A stretch of DNA of 64,000 bases from SG8-40 sp963792855 (GCA_963792855.1 CAWBXZ010000006.1:62001-126000), one strand, 5' to 3'; shown: positions 1 through 8,086, counted from the stretch's first letter. A program made the numbers and translations. Notes: generated from the sequence alone by a model not told the origin.

Positions 1-1026
1 GCTTTGGGTATTGCCGCGGATTCGGAACTCGATGCCGAAGCGCGCAAACGCATGTCCACAGTCTATTTTCCGGGCGGCAAGGTCACCATGTTGCCGCAGC
101 CGGTGATCGACCGTTTCACCCTGTCCGAAGGCCGGGATTGTCCGGCGCTCTCGATGTATGTCGAGGTTGACCACGATTTCCGGATTGTGAACCGGCGCAC
201 GGTCCTCGAGCGTGTTCACATCAGCCGTAACCTGCACCACAACATGCTGGATAGGGAATTCGACGACGATGCAGTGGCGGCAGGACACGCCGATTTCGAG
301 TTTGGCGAGGAATTATTGCTGTTGTTCCGGTTTGCCGTCTGTCTGGAACGCCAGCGCGGCAAGAACGAAAACCGGGTGCAACGCCCCGATTACAGTTTTT
401 ACGTCGAGGACGATCGCGTGCGTATCGTGCCGCGCAAACGCGGCGCGCCGCTCGACAAACTGGTATCCGAGTTGATGATTCTGGTGAATGGCGAATGGGC
501 GCGCCTTCTGGGCGAGGCGAGCTTGCCCGGGCTGTATCGCACGCAGGCGAGTGGAAAAGTCAAAATGTCCACTGTTGCGGCTCCGCATGAAGGCCTCGGA
601 CTGGAACAATATATCTGGGCGAGCAGTCCGCTGCGTCGCTACGCCGACCTTGCGAACCAGCGCCAGTTGATCAGCGTGGTGCGCCAGTCTGCGCCTGCGT
701 ACCCGCCGCGAGATCAGACGCTGTTCGAAGTCATGCGCGGCTTCGAACTGGCCTACGACGCGTATGCCGAGTTTCAGCGCTCGATGGAGCGCTTCTGGTG
801 CTTGCGCTGGCTGTTGCAGGAGCAGCCGGCTGAAGTGCGCGCAGAGGTGATACGCGACGATCTGGTCAGGTTTCAGGACATTCCCCTCGTGTGCCGTGTG
901 CCGTCGATGCCGCAGTTGCCCGCGGGTACCATCGTGGAGTTGGGTGTGTCGGACATTGACCTGATCGAGTTGACCTTGCATTGCGAATACATCTCCACGG
1001 CGGAGCCAGCCGGCGCGGAAACGTGA
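1..1026 (+). CDS. RNB-domain exoribonuclease (RNase II/R family), 5' end outside the window
   Basis: The reading frame is open at the left edge, so only the last 341 codons are visible. The segment SSPLRRYADLANQRQL around residue 208 is the conserved C-terminal part of the RNB catalytic domain of RNase II/R enzymes, which degrade single-stranded RNA 3' to 5'. Upstream of it QASGKVKMSTVAAPHEGLG also fits RNB proteins. The roughly 100 residues after the RNB motif look like a short C-terminal OB/S1-like region rather than the full S1 plus basic tail of RNase R. An RNB gene ahead of tonB-aroE-mtgA is a familiar betaproteobacterial order. The catalytic aspartates lie upstream of the window and cannot be checked. 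Confidence 0.85.
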   Translation, partial: ALGIAADSELDAEARKRMSTVYFPGGKVTMLPQPVIDRFTLSEGRDCPALSMYVEVDHDFRIVNRRTVLERVHISRNLHHNMLDREFDDDAVAAGHADFEFGEELLLLFRFAVCLERQRGKNENRVQRPDYSFYVEDDRVRIVPRKRGAPLDKLVSELMILVNGEWARLLGEASLPGLYRTQASGKVKMSTVAAPHEGLGLEQYIWASSPLRRYADLANQRQLISVVRQSAPAYPPRDQTLFEVMRGFELAYDAYAEFQRSMERFWCLRWLLQEQPAEVRAEVIRDDLVRFQDIPLVCRVPSMPQLPAGTIVELGVSDIDLIELTLHCEYISTAEPAGAET

Positions 1027-1054
1027 CCAAAGTCATATTAGTCTCTAGAATTCG

Positions 1055-2011
1055 TTGCAACGTGAACAACTCGCCATTTGGAACTTGCCGGAGCAGACAC
1101 TGAGCTTATTCGCGTTGCCGGCGCAGAAGACCCCGAATCAGACCGCTCGCGGGAGGCTGACGTCTGCCGACATCTTGCCGGTTACGCTGGCGATCTCCAT
1201 CGTATTCCACGCGTTTTTGCTGTTGATCACATTCGCGGTGCCGGAAGCCCCGCGCGGCAAGAGCGCTCCGCAACTCGATGTGGTGCTGGTCAACAGCCAG
1301 TCGCCGACGCGGCCTGTCAAAGCCGAGGTGCTGGCGCAGGCGAACCTCGACGGCGGCGGCAATACCGAATCGGATCTGCGGGCGAGTTCAAACCTCCCGG
1401 TCATCGAAGACATGCAGGCGACGGATTCGCTCGAACTTTCCTCACGCCAGGTTAAACAGCTCGAACAACGCGTTGCCCGGCTGCTTGCCGCAGCCGGAGA
1501 CGAGGCGCAGACGGCCCCGACCACCAAATCACAGCCGCAGGCGTTTTCTCAGGATGCGACCAGGGATCAGATTGCCAGGCAACGGCGTCTGGAAGTGGCG
1601 CGCCTGGAAGCACAGATTGCCAAGGAGTGGCAGGCCTATCAAAAATTGCCGCGCCGCAAGTTCATTGGTGCGCGGGCGGAAAGCGCCGTGTACGCTGAGT
1701 ACGTCGAGAAGTGGCGCCAGCGAATCGAAACTGTTGGCACGCGCAACTACCCGGAGGAGGCGCGACGGCGCGGCATTTTTGCGTCGTTATTGCTGACGGT
1801 GTCAATCAATGCCGACGGATCGGTTGAGCGCATCGAAATCGATCGCTCGTCGGGTCACGCCGTCCTCGATGAAGCGGCGCGTCGAATAGTTGAACTGGCC
1901 GGCCCGTTTCCACCCTTTCCGTCGTCCGTACGCGGTGAGTACGATATTCTGTCGATTACGCGGCAGTGGTCTTTTACCCGTAACGATATCGACATCGCGG
2001 TGGGACAATGA
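1055..2011 (+). CDS. TonB-family energy transducer-like protein
   Basis: This is an inner-membrane anchored periplasmic protein of about 318 residues. One hydrophobic segment (about residues 42-63, ILPVTLAISIVFHAFLLLI) follows a short cytoplasmic N-terminus. A polar, partly helical middle region follows. The C-terminus is a TonB C-terminal domain (NYPEEARRRGIFASLLLTV, then DRSSGHAVLDEAA near residues 228-275). The Pro-rich EP/KP spacer of classical TonB is absent, and no exbB/exbD genes are adjacent, so a TonB-like role in envelope energisation is inferred, not shown. There is no ATG near the start. TTG at 1055 is the first start after an in-frame TAG at 1046, and a later TTG at 1085 is also possible. 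The stop overlaps the aroE start by ATGA, implying translational coupling. Confidence 0.8.
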   Translation: MQREQLAIWNLPEQTLSLFALPAQKTPNQTARGRLTSADILPVTLAISIVFHAFLLLITFAVPEAPRGKSAPQLDVVLVNSQSPTRPVKAEVLAQANLDGGGNTESDLRASSNLPVIEDMQATDSLELSSRQVKQLEQRVARLLAAAGDEAQTAPTTKSQPQAFSQDATRDQIARQRRLEVARLEAQIAKEWQAYQKLPRRKFIGARAESAVYAEYVEKWRQRIETVGTRNYPEEARRRGIFASLLLTVSINADGSVERIEIDRSSGHAVLDEAARRIVELAGPFPPFPSSVRGEYDILSITRQWSFTRNDIDIAVGQ

Positions 2012-2838
2012 GTGATCGTTACGTGGTGATCGGTCATCCGGTCTCACACAGTCAATCGCCGAGAATCCACGCCATGTTTGCTGCCCAGACCGGGCAGGAC
2101 ATCTCCTATGGGAAGCTGCTCGCGCCGATTGACGGCTTTGCCGAAACGCTGAGAGCTTTCATTTCCGATGGCGGACGAGGCGCCAACGTGACTGTGCCGT
2201 TCAAGCTTGAGGCATACGAGGTGGCGGACGAGGTCTCGGAGCGGGCCCGGCACGCGAGAGCGGCGAATACGCTCAAGTTCGATGCCGGCAGGATAGTCGC
2301 GGACAATACCGATGGCGTTGGCCTGGTGCGTGACGTCAGCGTCAATCTGGGCGTGGCTCCGGAGGGCAAACGGGTGCTGCTGATGGGCGCGGGCGGTGCT
2401 GCCCGGGGCGTGCTGTTGCCGCTGCTGGCAGCCAGCCCGGCGATTCTCGTCATCGCCAACCGGACGGTGGAAAAAGCGATGCAGCTGGCGCACAGCAATC
2501 AGCATCAACCGCTGGCTGCGCACACGGTGCTTTCCGGTGCCGGATTCGCCGACCTGGCGGGGCAGCAGTTTGACATCGTGATCAACGCCACTTCGAGCAG
2601 TTTGTCGGACGAATTGCCGCCGTTGCCAGATAATCTGTTTGCACCGGGCGCCCTCGCCTACGACATGATGTATGGCAAGGGTCTGACGTCGTTTCTGTCC
2701 TACGCGCAGGCGCAGAATGCAGCGCGACTGGCAGATGGACTTGGCATGCTGGTCGAACAGGCTGCCGAATCATTCCGGATCTGGAGGGGGATGCGTCCGG
2801 ACACGCGGCCGGTGATGCTGGCGTTGCGCAAGGAGTAA
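2008..2838 (+). CDS. aroE: shikimate dehydrogenase (NADP+)
   Basis: It reduces 3-dehydroshikimate to shikimate in the cytosolic shikimate pathway. All family landmarks are present. The substrate site GHPVSHSQSPRIH is at residues 9-21, NVTVPFK ends in the catalytic lysine (K66), and DNTDGVG at 99-105 carries the catalytic aspartate. The Rossmann loop GAGGAARG is at 127-134 and NATSSS binds NADP. The C-terminal DGLGMLVEQAAESF is conserved. At 276 residues it is full length. The ATG overlaps the stop of the TonB-like gene (ATGA), so the two are probably co-translated. aroK and aroB, which act in the same pathway, sit at the other end of the window. Confidence 0.97.
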   Translation: MSDRYVVIGHPVSHSQSPRIHAMFAAQTGQDISYGKLLAPIDGFAETLRAFISDGGRGANVTVPFKLEAYEVADEVSERARHARAANTLKFDAGRIVADNTDGVGLVRDVSVNLGVAPEGKRVLLMGAGGAARGVLLPLLAASPAILVIANRTVEKAMQLAHSNQHQPLAAHTVLSGAGFADLAGQQFDIVINATSSSLSDELPPLPDNLFAPGALAYDMMYGKGLTSFLSYAQAQNAARLADGLGMLVEQAAESFRIWRGMRPDTRPVMLALRKE

Positions 2839-3013
2839 GCGGCCAGCGTCGCTGGATTCCCGGCATTCAGGCCGGTCGAGGACAGCGCGGTGAAGGAGCG
2901 AGGACGGTAAATGAAGATAGCGTTGTTGTGTGGATGTGGTCTGGTCGAGACCACGGGCATGGCTTGTCCTTCGCTGGAGTTTCGCTGGGCGCGAGACATT
3001 CGATTCCGGATAG

Positions 3014-3733
3014 ATGGCTAGGCGAACGAAGCGAAAGTGGCGTTTGCCGTGGCGGATGATGTGGCGATTGGCGTTGCTGCTGGTGGCCGCACTGGTTGTA
3101 TATCAGTCATGGTTCTTCGGCAAGGTCGTGTGGTGGATCTGGGTCAATCCGACGACTACGGCGTTCATGGAAGCGCGACTTGAAGTAATGCGTGAGAAAA
3201 ATCCGCAGGCCAAACTCAGGCACAAATGGGTCCCGTACGCAGACATCTCGAGCAACCTCAAGCGCGCGCTGATAGCGGCCGAAGACGCGAAATTTCTCGA
3301 TCATGACGGTTTTGACTGGCAGGCGATTCAACGCGCCGCTTCGAAAAATCTGAAACGCGGCAAGGTGGTCGCTGGCGGGTCGACCATCAGCCAGCAGCTT
3401 TCGAAGAATCTGTTTTTGTCCGGACGTCGCACACCATGGCGCAAACTGCAGGAGGCGGCGATTACCGTGATGATCGAAACGGTGATGTCCAAGCGGCGTA
3501 TTCTGGAGATCTATCTCAACGTCATCGAATGGGGCAACGGCGTTTTCGGCGCCGAAGCGGCGGCCTGGCACTATTACCGCACCGGCGCCGGGCGATTATC
3601 GGCCGGCCAGGCGGCGCGGCTTGCCGCGATGGTGCCCAATCCGCGTTACTACGATCGCGTTCGCTCGACACCGGCACTGGAGAAAAAAGCGCAGATCATC
3701 CGTTCGCGCATGCATACGGCACCTGTGCCCTGA
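3014..3733 (+). CDS. mtgA: monofunctional biosynthetic peptidoglycan transglycosylase
   Basis: A GT51 glycosyltransferase that polymerises lipid II into glycan strands in the periplasm without a transpeptidase domain. Residues 1-16 are strongly basic, followed by one transmembrane helix (about 17-36). The GT51 motifs follow in order: IAAEDAKFLDHDGF with catalytic Glu90, GGSTISQQLSKNLFL near residue 122, and RRILEIYLNVIEWGNGVFG near 160. At 239 residues the length is typical of MtgA, and no penicillin-binding domain follows, unlike mrcA elsewhere in the window. It lies 175 bp after aroE, and that interval shows no gene or clear terminator. Confidence 0.96.
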   Translation: MARRTKRKWRLPWRMMWRLALLLVAALVVYQSWFFGKVVWWIWVNPTTTAFMEARLEVMREKNPQAKLRHKWVPYADISSNLKRALIAAEDAKFLDHDGFDWQAIQRAASKNLKRGKVVAGGSTISQQLSKNLFLSGRRTPWRKLQEAAITVMIETVMSKRRILEIYLNVIEWGNGVFGAEAAAWHYYRTGAGRLSAGQAARLAAMVPNPRYYDRVRSTPALEKKAQIIRSRMHTAPVP

Positions 3734-3744
3734 CCCGGCAAGCT

Positions 3745-3750
3745 TATAAT
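3745..3750 (+). promoter_or_regulatory. perfect TATAAT -10 box just upstream of lgt
   Basis: TATAAT lies between the mtgA stop and the lgt start, with its last base 8 nt before the lgt ATG. If used, transcription would start within a few bases of the ATG and give a leaderless or nearly leaderless lgt mRNA. No Shine-Dalgarno sequence is visible in front of this ATG, which fits. No good -35 box was identified. Confidence 0.45.
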
Positions 3751-3758
3751 CGCGGCTT

Positions 3759-4559
3759 ATGCTGACGCACCCAAATTTCGATCCGATTGCCTTGCAGCTT
3801 GGACCACTGGCGGTTCGCTGGTACGGATTGATGTATCTGATCGCTTTTGCGCTTGTGCTGATACTCGGGCGCATGCGCATTCGCAATCAGCCCTGGATTG
3901 CGATCACGACGCGCGACCTCGACGACATGCTCTTTTTCGGGGTACTGGGCGTCGTGCTGGGCGGCCGTCTCGGTTATATCCTGTTCTACAAGCCGCTCGA
4001 GTATCTGCACGACCCGATCCGGATTTTTTTCGTCTGGGAAGGCGGCATGTCGTTTCATGGCGGATTTCTTGGTGTCGTGGTGGCAATGATGTTGTTCGCA
4101 CGTTCCCGCGGCAAACAATGGCTGACCGTCACCGATTTCATTGCTCCGCTGTGCCCGCTCGGACTCGGTGCCGGGCGCATCGGCAATTTCATTAACGGCG
4201 AGCTGTGGGGGCGGCCGTCGGAACTGCCATGGGCAATGGTCTTTCCGCAGGCGGCGGATGGAATCGCACGGCATCCATCGCAACTTTATGAATTCGCGCT
4301 CGAAGGCCTGGTTCTGTTCGCCCTGGTTTGGCTGTATTCCAGAAGGTGGCGCCCGCTGGGCGCGGTTTCAGGCATGTTCCTGATCGGCTACGGCGTGCTG
4401 CGTTTCCTGGTCGAATTCACCCGCGAGCCGGATGAATTTCTCGGCCTGTTGGGTTTCGGACTGTCGATGGGGCAATGGCTCAGTGTGCCGATGATCATCG
4501 CCGGCGTGGCGCTGATGTGGTGGGCCAACAAACACGGCCAGAGGCGCCAGCCGCGATAA
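3759..4559 (+). CDS. lgt: prolipoprotein diacylglyceryl transferase
   Basis: An inner-membrane enzyme that attaches diacylglycerol from phosphatidylglycerol to the lipobox cysteine of prolipoproteins. The protein is a polytopic 266-residue membrane protein with the Lgt hallmarks: GGMSFHGGFLG (about 95-105, with the conserved His) and the signature GRIGNFINGELWGR (139-152). HPSQLYEF lies near residue 170, and a tail of membrane helices follows. Likely substrates in this window are the liv substrate-binding lipoprotein, PilP and the sugar dehydrogenase. It follows mtgA closely, but the -10 box in front suggests its own transcription. The gene downstream is convergent. Confidence 0.96.
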   Translation: MLTHPNFDPIALQLGPLAVRWYGLMYLIAFALVLILGRMRIRNQPWIAITTRDLDDMLFFGVLGVVLGGRLGYILFYKPLEYLHDPIRIFFVWEGGMSFHGGFLGVVVAMMLFARSRGKQWLTVTDFIAPLCPLGLGAGRIGNFINGELWGRPSELPWAMVFPQAADGIARHPSQLYEFALEGLVLFALVWLYSRRWRPLGAVSGMFLIGYGVLRFLVEFTREPDEFLGLLGFGLSMGQWLSVPMIIAGVALMWWANKHGQRRQPR

Positions 4560-4624
4560 GGTCGTTTTACTACCAGCTTCTGCCGCGGGTCATGTTTACG
4601 GGCGCTGGCCGTTGCAGCCGATGC

Positions 4625-5392
4625 TCAATTCGGCCTCGAACTGGTTGTGCCCGTAACCTCGGGATCAATGATGCTGCGCCGGCTCAGCATGCGCTGGAAG
4701 TTGCCCATTGACCACAGGTGCTCGAATATCGCATCCATGGCGCTGCCCTTCACGAGCGAGCGCAAGGCATCGTCGGGCAGTTCGGCCAGGGCTTCCCGGT
4801 TGACTCGGTAAAGCCCGGAAAGCTGCATTGTGAAATCACCCAGTTCGGCCGTCACCGAGATCGGCTCCAGCAGCTTCAGGCCGGCCAGCATTTCGCAAAA
4901 CTCCTCGGCACGCATCAGGTCGCGCTCGTACTCGGTCACGAAGCTCTCTATTCGCGACCATGCCGGCAACGCCTCGCCGGTGTCATCGAATAATTCATCG
5001 CCGTCATCCGTGATCGCAGAATCCTCGACACAGACGACCCTCTCGCCTTGTACCTCCCCGTCCCTGGTTACTCGCGCCATGCAAAACGGAAAGCGGCGCA
5101 CATAGGCGGGCAGATAGACGCGCCGGTCCCAGTAGCCGTCGTCCATCAGAAACATGTTCTGATTCTGCTGCAGTCCCAGGATCGCGGTCAGCGCGAACGT
5201 CTTGCCGCCGTCTGAAGAGGAAAAGGCAATCGGATAGTCGCGGCTTGCCGGGTTGATTTCGCTGAAGCTCAAGGGCAGTGCGTGCGTTCTGCGCGCAAAC
5301 GGGGGCGCCTTGTCGCCCGCAGGAAGGGCGACACGGTGGTTCTTGAGAAGGGGGCTAACGCTGCTATAGCCGGTCGGGGGCTTGATATTCAA
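4625..5392 (-). CDS. SapC family protein
   Basis: About 255 residues. The core DYPIAFSSSDGGKTFALTAI, then QNQNMFLMDDGYWDRRVYLP and AYVRRFPFCMA, matches the SapC family. These proteins are named after a Campylobacter S-layer-associated protein but have no established function in proteobacteria. The reading frame stays open for another 170 codons upstream, through the tRNA-Ala gene, so that extension is rejected. TTG at 5392 is preferred: it has an AAGGA ribosome site 5 nt upstream, and the protein then begins MNIKPPTGYSSVSPLLKNHR, as expected for the family. The gene converges on lgt and is divergent from the tRNA gene. No S-layer gene is nearby. Confidence 0.75.
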   Translation of the reverse strand: MNIKPPTGYSSVSPLLKNHRVALPAGDKAPPFARRTHALPLSFSEINPASRDYPIAFSSSDGGKTFALTAILGLQQNQNMFLMDDGYWDRRVYLPAYVRRFPFCMARVTRDGEVQGERVVCVEDSAITDDGDELFDDTGEALPAWSRIESFVTEYERDLMRAEEFCEMLAGLKLLEPISVTAELGDFTMQLSGLYRVNREALAELPDDALRSLVKGSAMDAIFEHLWSMGNFQRMLSRRSIIDPEVTGTTSSRPN

Positions 5393-5411
5393 ACTCTGTC
5401 CTTTTGGCGGA

Positions 5412-5440
5412 TTTACCCAAATTCGCTTTAAGTATAAGAT
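5412..5440 (+). promoter_or_regulatory. probable promoter of tRNA-Ala
   Basis: TTTACC (5412-5417) and TAAGAT (5435-5440) are separated by exactly 17 bp, a good sigma-70 arrangement. The expected start lies near 5447, about 40 nt before the mature tRNA 5' end. It is oriented away from the SapC-like gene. Confidence 0.5.
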
Positions 5441-5487
5441 ACGCGCCTCTACGGGGCCTGTCGGCTGCCGGAATGCTGCAGAAAAAC

Positions 5488-5563
<76 letters not shown>

Positions 5564-5572
5564 CGTACATGA

Positions 5573-5599
5573 GGGACCGCATTTCGCGGTCCCTTTTTT
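5573..5599 (+). terminator. intrinsic terminator of tRNA-Ala
   Basis: A perfect 8-bp stem, GGGACCGC / GCGGTCCC, with loop ATTTC is followed at once by six T residues. It begins 10 nt after the CCA end of the tRNA. Confidence 0.92.
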
Positions 5600-5736
5600 G
5601 TTTGGCGAGTCCGAGAGGGTGAGTACTCTCGAGAGTTTGACCATTGAGCACTTCTCGCGCGGGGCGCCTGCTTTGGCGGTCCCGAGGCGTGAACGCCGGG
5701 GGATGCTGACTTGTGGAGGCAACATGAGCGCGCGCA

Positions 5737-5753
5737 CCTCCTCGTCTCCACCA
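5737..5753 (+). repeat. 17-bp duplicate of the tRNA-Ala 3' end (att-like scar)
   Basis: CCTCCTCGTCTCCACCA at this site is identical to 5547-5563, which is the 3' part of the tRNA-Ala gene including CCA. The copies are in direct orientation, exactly 190 bp apart. Duplicated tRNA 3' ends are the classic product of site-specific integration at tRNA genes. The interval holds only the tRNA terminator and non-coding DNA, and no integrase is present, so any element would have been almost wholly lost. A decayed second tRNA copy is the alternative. Confidence 0.6.
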
Positions 5754-6110
5754 AAAAACAACAAGTTAGAAAGCCGCTGCGTACGACTTTCCCTTTTAGC
5801 AGGCCGATAGCAGGCAACGTAGAGATGATCCTGCCGATCGGTCGGATTATCCCCATGAACTTGTTCGACGCGGAAGTCTATGCATTGGTCAAGAGTCAAG
5901 AACACGACTCAGCCCCAACGGCATCATCGTAACAGAGGGCAATAGTCCAAACGCCGGGAAAGATAAGATCATATTTCGACTATGGCGTTAGGCGCATCGC
6001 CAACATATCAGGCATAGTTTTGCAGAGGCACTTTACTAGGGTACGTCCGGGCCGCCGGGTTTCTTGGTTGCCTGCTGCGTGCTTGAACGCGTCACTAATG
6101 GAAGGAAACC
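5754..6110. other. gene-free interval between the tRNA repeat and the universal stress protein gene
   Basis: I see no convincing coding region, RNA gene or repeat here. The interval is noticeably less GC-rich than its surroundings, which fits a remnant of foreign DNA next to the att-like repeat or simply a promoter region. A good ribosome site (GGAAGG) lies directly before the stress protein ATG. Confidence 0.4.
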
Positions 6111-6551
6111 ATGAAGATATTGGTTGCGATTGATCTTTCCGAGTCTACGGATACGATTGTGAAAGAGGTCGAAAAGACCGCTCGAGCACTTTCAGCAGAG
6201 GTTCACCTCTTGCATGTCGCCGAGCCGGAGCCAGATTTCGTAGGATTCGAAGTGGGTCCACAAACAGTCCGGGACTCGCTCTCGAAATCATTCCACGATG
6301 AGCACCGGCGGCTTCAAGCGATTGCAGAACGATTGCGCAACGCCGGCATGGATACAACTGCCCTCCTTGTGCAAGGCGATACGGCTGAAACCGTTCTGAA
6401 GGAGGCTAAGAAACTCGATGCAGACATGATTGTTGTTGGATCTCATGGGCGAGGAGCGATGCGTCAACTGCTTGTGGGTAGCGTTAGCGAAAGGATCCTT
6501 CATAAATCCGAATGTCCGGTTCTTGTTGTCCCGACGCATGGCCGCACCTAG
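6111..6551 (+). CDS. universal stress protein, UspA family, ATP-binding type
   Basis: A 146-residue single Usp domain. The N-terminal strand MKILVAIDLSEST and HLLHVAEPE fit the fold. The ATP-binding signature G-2X-G-9X-G-S is intact as GSHGRGAMRQLLVGS (Gly110, Gly113, Gly123, Ser124), so this is an ATP-binding UspFG-like member rather than classical UspA. The end ERILHKSECPVLVVPT is characteristic. Such proteins support survival under starvation, oxidative or low-oxygen stress. Which signal applies here cannot be read from the sequence, and no clear FNR or CRP box was found upstream. The ribosome site GGAAGG is well placed. Confidence 0.93.
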   Translation: MKILVAIDLSESTDTIVKEVEKTARALSAEVHLLHVAEPEPDFVGFEVGPQTVRDSLSKSFHDEHRRLQAIAERLRNAGMDTTALLVQGDTAETVLKEAKKLDADMIVVGSHGRGAMRQLLVGSVSERILHKSECPVLVVPTHGRT

Positions 6552-6693
6552 CAAAGCCACGAAGCGGGCCGCGTCCGGAAGGGCATCCGCGCCATTCATC
6601 ACCGAGCCCGAAATCTACGCCATGATTCTGGCCGGCCACGGGATCGTGGGCTGGGTTGCACGAAGGAAGAAGCAACAGCAGACCACTGCTTGA
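6538..6693 (+). pseudogene. orphan PEP-CTERM sorting tail (gene remnant)
   Basis: The reading frame starting at ATG 6538 overlaps the end of the stress protein gene and encodes about 51 residues. Its last 30, from TEPEIYAMILAGHGIVGW then VARRKKQQ (6601-6690), match the PEP-CTERM signal: a P-E-P-like motif, a hydrophobic helix of Ala/Leu/Gly residues and an Arg/Lys-rich end. That signal is the substrate of EpsH-type exosortases. There is no signal peptide or protein body in front of it. The likeliest reading is the surviving 3' end of a deleted exopolysaccharide-associated secreted protein. A short, real gene with an overlapping start is less likely. The terminator behind it has survived too. 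Confidence 0.6.
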
Positions 6694-6711
6694 AGCCCAT
6701 CCCGACATGAC

Positions 6712-6735
6712 ACCCCATCGGCGGGGTTTTGTTTT
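6712..6735 (+). terminator. intrinsic terminator after the PEP-CTERM remnant
   Basis: Stem ACCCC / GGGGT around ATCGGC, followed by TTTTGTTTT. It would end transcription from the stress protein gene and the remnant before the convergent sugar dehydrogenase gene. Confidence 0.75.
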
Positions 6736-6789
6736 ATCTATGACGCCACTGCCATGCCGACCACATCGCGTGATCTGTTCCACCGTGCG

Positions 6790-8043
6790 TCATGGCGAAC
6801 TAATCCTCGTTATCCCGGTGCGGGTCAGAACGTACAGCGCGCCATCGCTTCCAGCCAGCATATCCACCGGCGAATCGGACACCGTTGCAAATTGGGAAGC
6901 GGTGTTGGTGGCCCAGTCGAAGCGACCGATGAACCTGGTTCCGAAATCGGCAAAGTAGTAGCTGTTGCGATATCCAACGGGAAACGGTCCCGCATCCGGG
7001 TAGAAGGTTCCACCCGCGATTGCAAGGCCGACGAAAATACTGCCCGGTCCCGGCCCAGCCGGCGACGCGGGGCTGTGCCTGTAGGCCAACAGAGGTCCCG
7101 TGACGCCAGTGGTGACATTCTCCGGGCCCTCCGAAGCCGGCCAACCATAGTTCGCGCCAGGTAAACCCAGGTTGATCTCTTCCCATGCACTCTCACCCAC
7201 GTCATTGATGTGGATACGTCCAGTGCTTGGATGTACGGAAAATGTGTAAGGATTCCTTAGACCGTAAGCCCACACTGCGCACGCCAGATTTCCGTTGGTA
7301 GCACAGAACGGGTTATCGCCCGGTATCGAGCCATCATCGTTAAAGCGAAGCATCTTGCCCAGAGGGCTGGCCCGATTCTGTGAATTGGCGCTGTTGGCAT
7401 TGTCGCCCACTGCCACATAGAGTTTGCCGCCGGCGCCGAAGTGGATTGCCCCGCCATTGTGGTTGGTAGCACTCGAAAGCGCGGGCAAATCTACGAGTTT
7501 TTCCTCACTGCCCGCCACATCGCCTGTCACGGTGAAACGGCTGACCCGGTTATGAATGTTGTTTTCGGTACTCGTGTAATAGACATACACATAGCCGTTG
7601 CTGGCGAACGCTGGATGCACCGCCACGCCAAGCAAACCGCGCTCACCTGCCGAGTTGACCGTGACAGCGAGCATAGGTGTACCGAGCAGTGTGCCATTCT
7701 TGACGACGCGTAGCGCGCCGCCTTGCTGTGCAACGAGGAGACGGCCATCCGGCGTCTGCGCAAATGCCGTGGCGCTGCTCAGACCCGTCACCCACGACTC
7801 GTCGTTTGTGAATCCAGCAGACACCAGATTTGGTGCTGGCGCGCTGTCGGAGCCGCCACCACAACCTGAAATCAGCAAGGTCAGGATCAAAAGGACGGTC
7901 CACGGTTTCGAATCGATGCGCAATGCGGAATCTCCAGGCAAAGCCGCGACGTCAAGCAACCAGGCACACCAAAAGTACAAGGTACATACCAAAGTGAAAA
8001 AATACCAGCGACCAGAGGCCCAATCAGGAAGAGGAGAACGCAT
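6790..8043 (-). CDS. PQQ-dependent sugar (glucose/sorbosone) dehydrogenase family protein, lipoprotein
   Basis: A GSDH-family six-bladed propeller. Family segments include GERGLLGVAVHPAFASNGYV, NHNGGAIHFGAGGKLYVAVGD and GLRNPYTFSVHPSTG. Related soluble enzymes oxidise aldose sugars with PQQ in the periplasm. No pqq genes are in the window, so activity would need imported PQQ. Start choice matters. ATG 8043 has a GAGGAG site but sits directly behind a terminator-like hairpin and gives two hydrophobic segments. TTG 7923 has a GGAG site and yields a clean lipoprotein signal ending LLISGC with an acceptable lipobox and about 377 residues. I favour TTG 7923 biologically. The longer form is given as the outer limit. 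Confidence 0.8.
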   Translation of the reverse strand: MRSPLPDWASGRWYFFTLVCTLYFWCAWLLDVAALPGDSALRIDSKPWTVLLILTLLISGCGGGSDSAPAPNLVSAGFTNDESWVTGLSSATAFAQTPDGRLLVAQQGGALRVVKNGTLLGTPMLAVTVNSAGERGLLGVAVHPAFASNGYVYVYYTSTENNIHNRVSRFTVTGDVAGSEEKLVDLPALSSATNHNGGAIHFGAGGKLYVAVGDNANSANSQNRASPLGKMLRFNDDGSIPGDNPFCATNGNLACAVWAYGLRNPYTFSVHPSTGRIHINDVGESAWEEINLGLPGANYGWPASEGPENVTTGVTGPLLAYRHSPASPAGPGPGSIFVGLAIAGGTFYPDAGPFPVGYRNSYYFADFGTRFIGRFDWATNTASQFATVSDSPVDMLAGSDGALYVLTRTGITRISSP

Positions 8044-8062
8044 CTGTGCTCCTCAAAAGAAT

Positions 8063-8086
8063 AAAGGGCCGCGATTACGGCCCTTT
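8063..8086 (-). terminator. hairpin with T-rich tail, minus-strand terminator
   Basis: AAAGGGCCG and CGGCCCTTT form a perfect 9-bp stem around CGATTA. On the minus strand it is followed by TTTATTCTTTT, so it should end transcription of the small gene upstream (8207-8437). On the plus strand four T residues also follow, so it could work both ways. It lies 20 nt before the ATG at 8043 of the sugar dehydrogenase gene. Confidence 0.7.
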
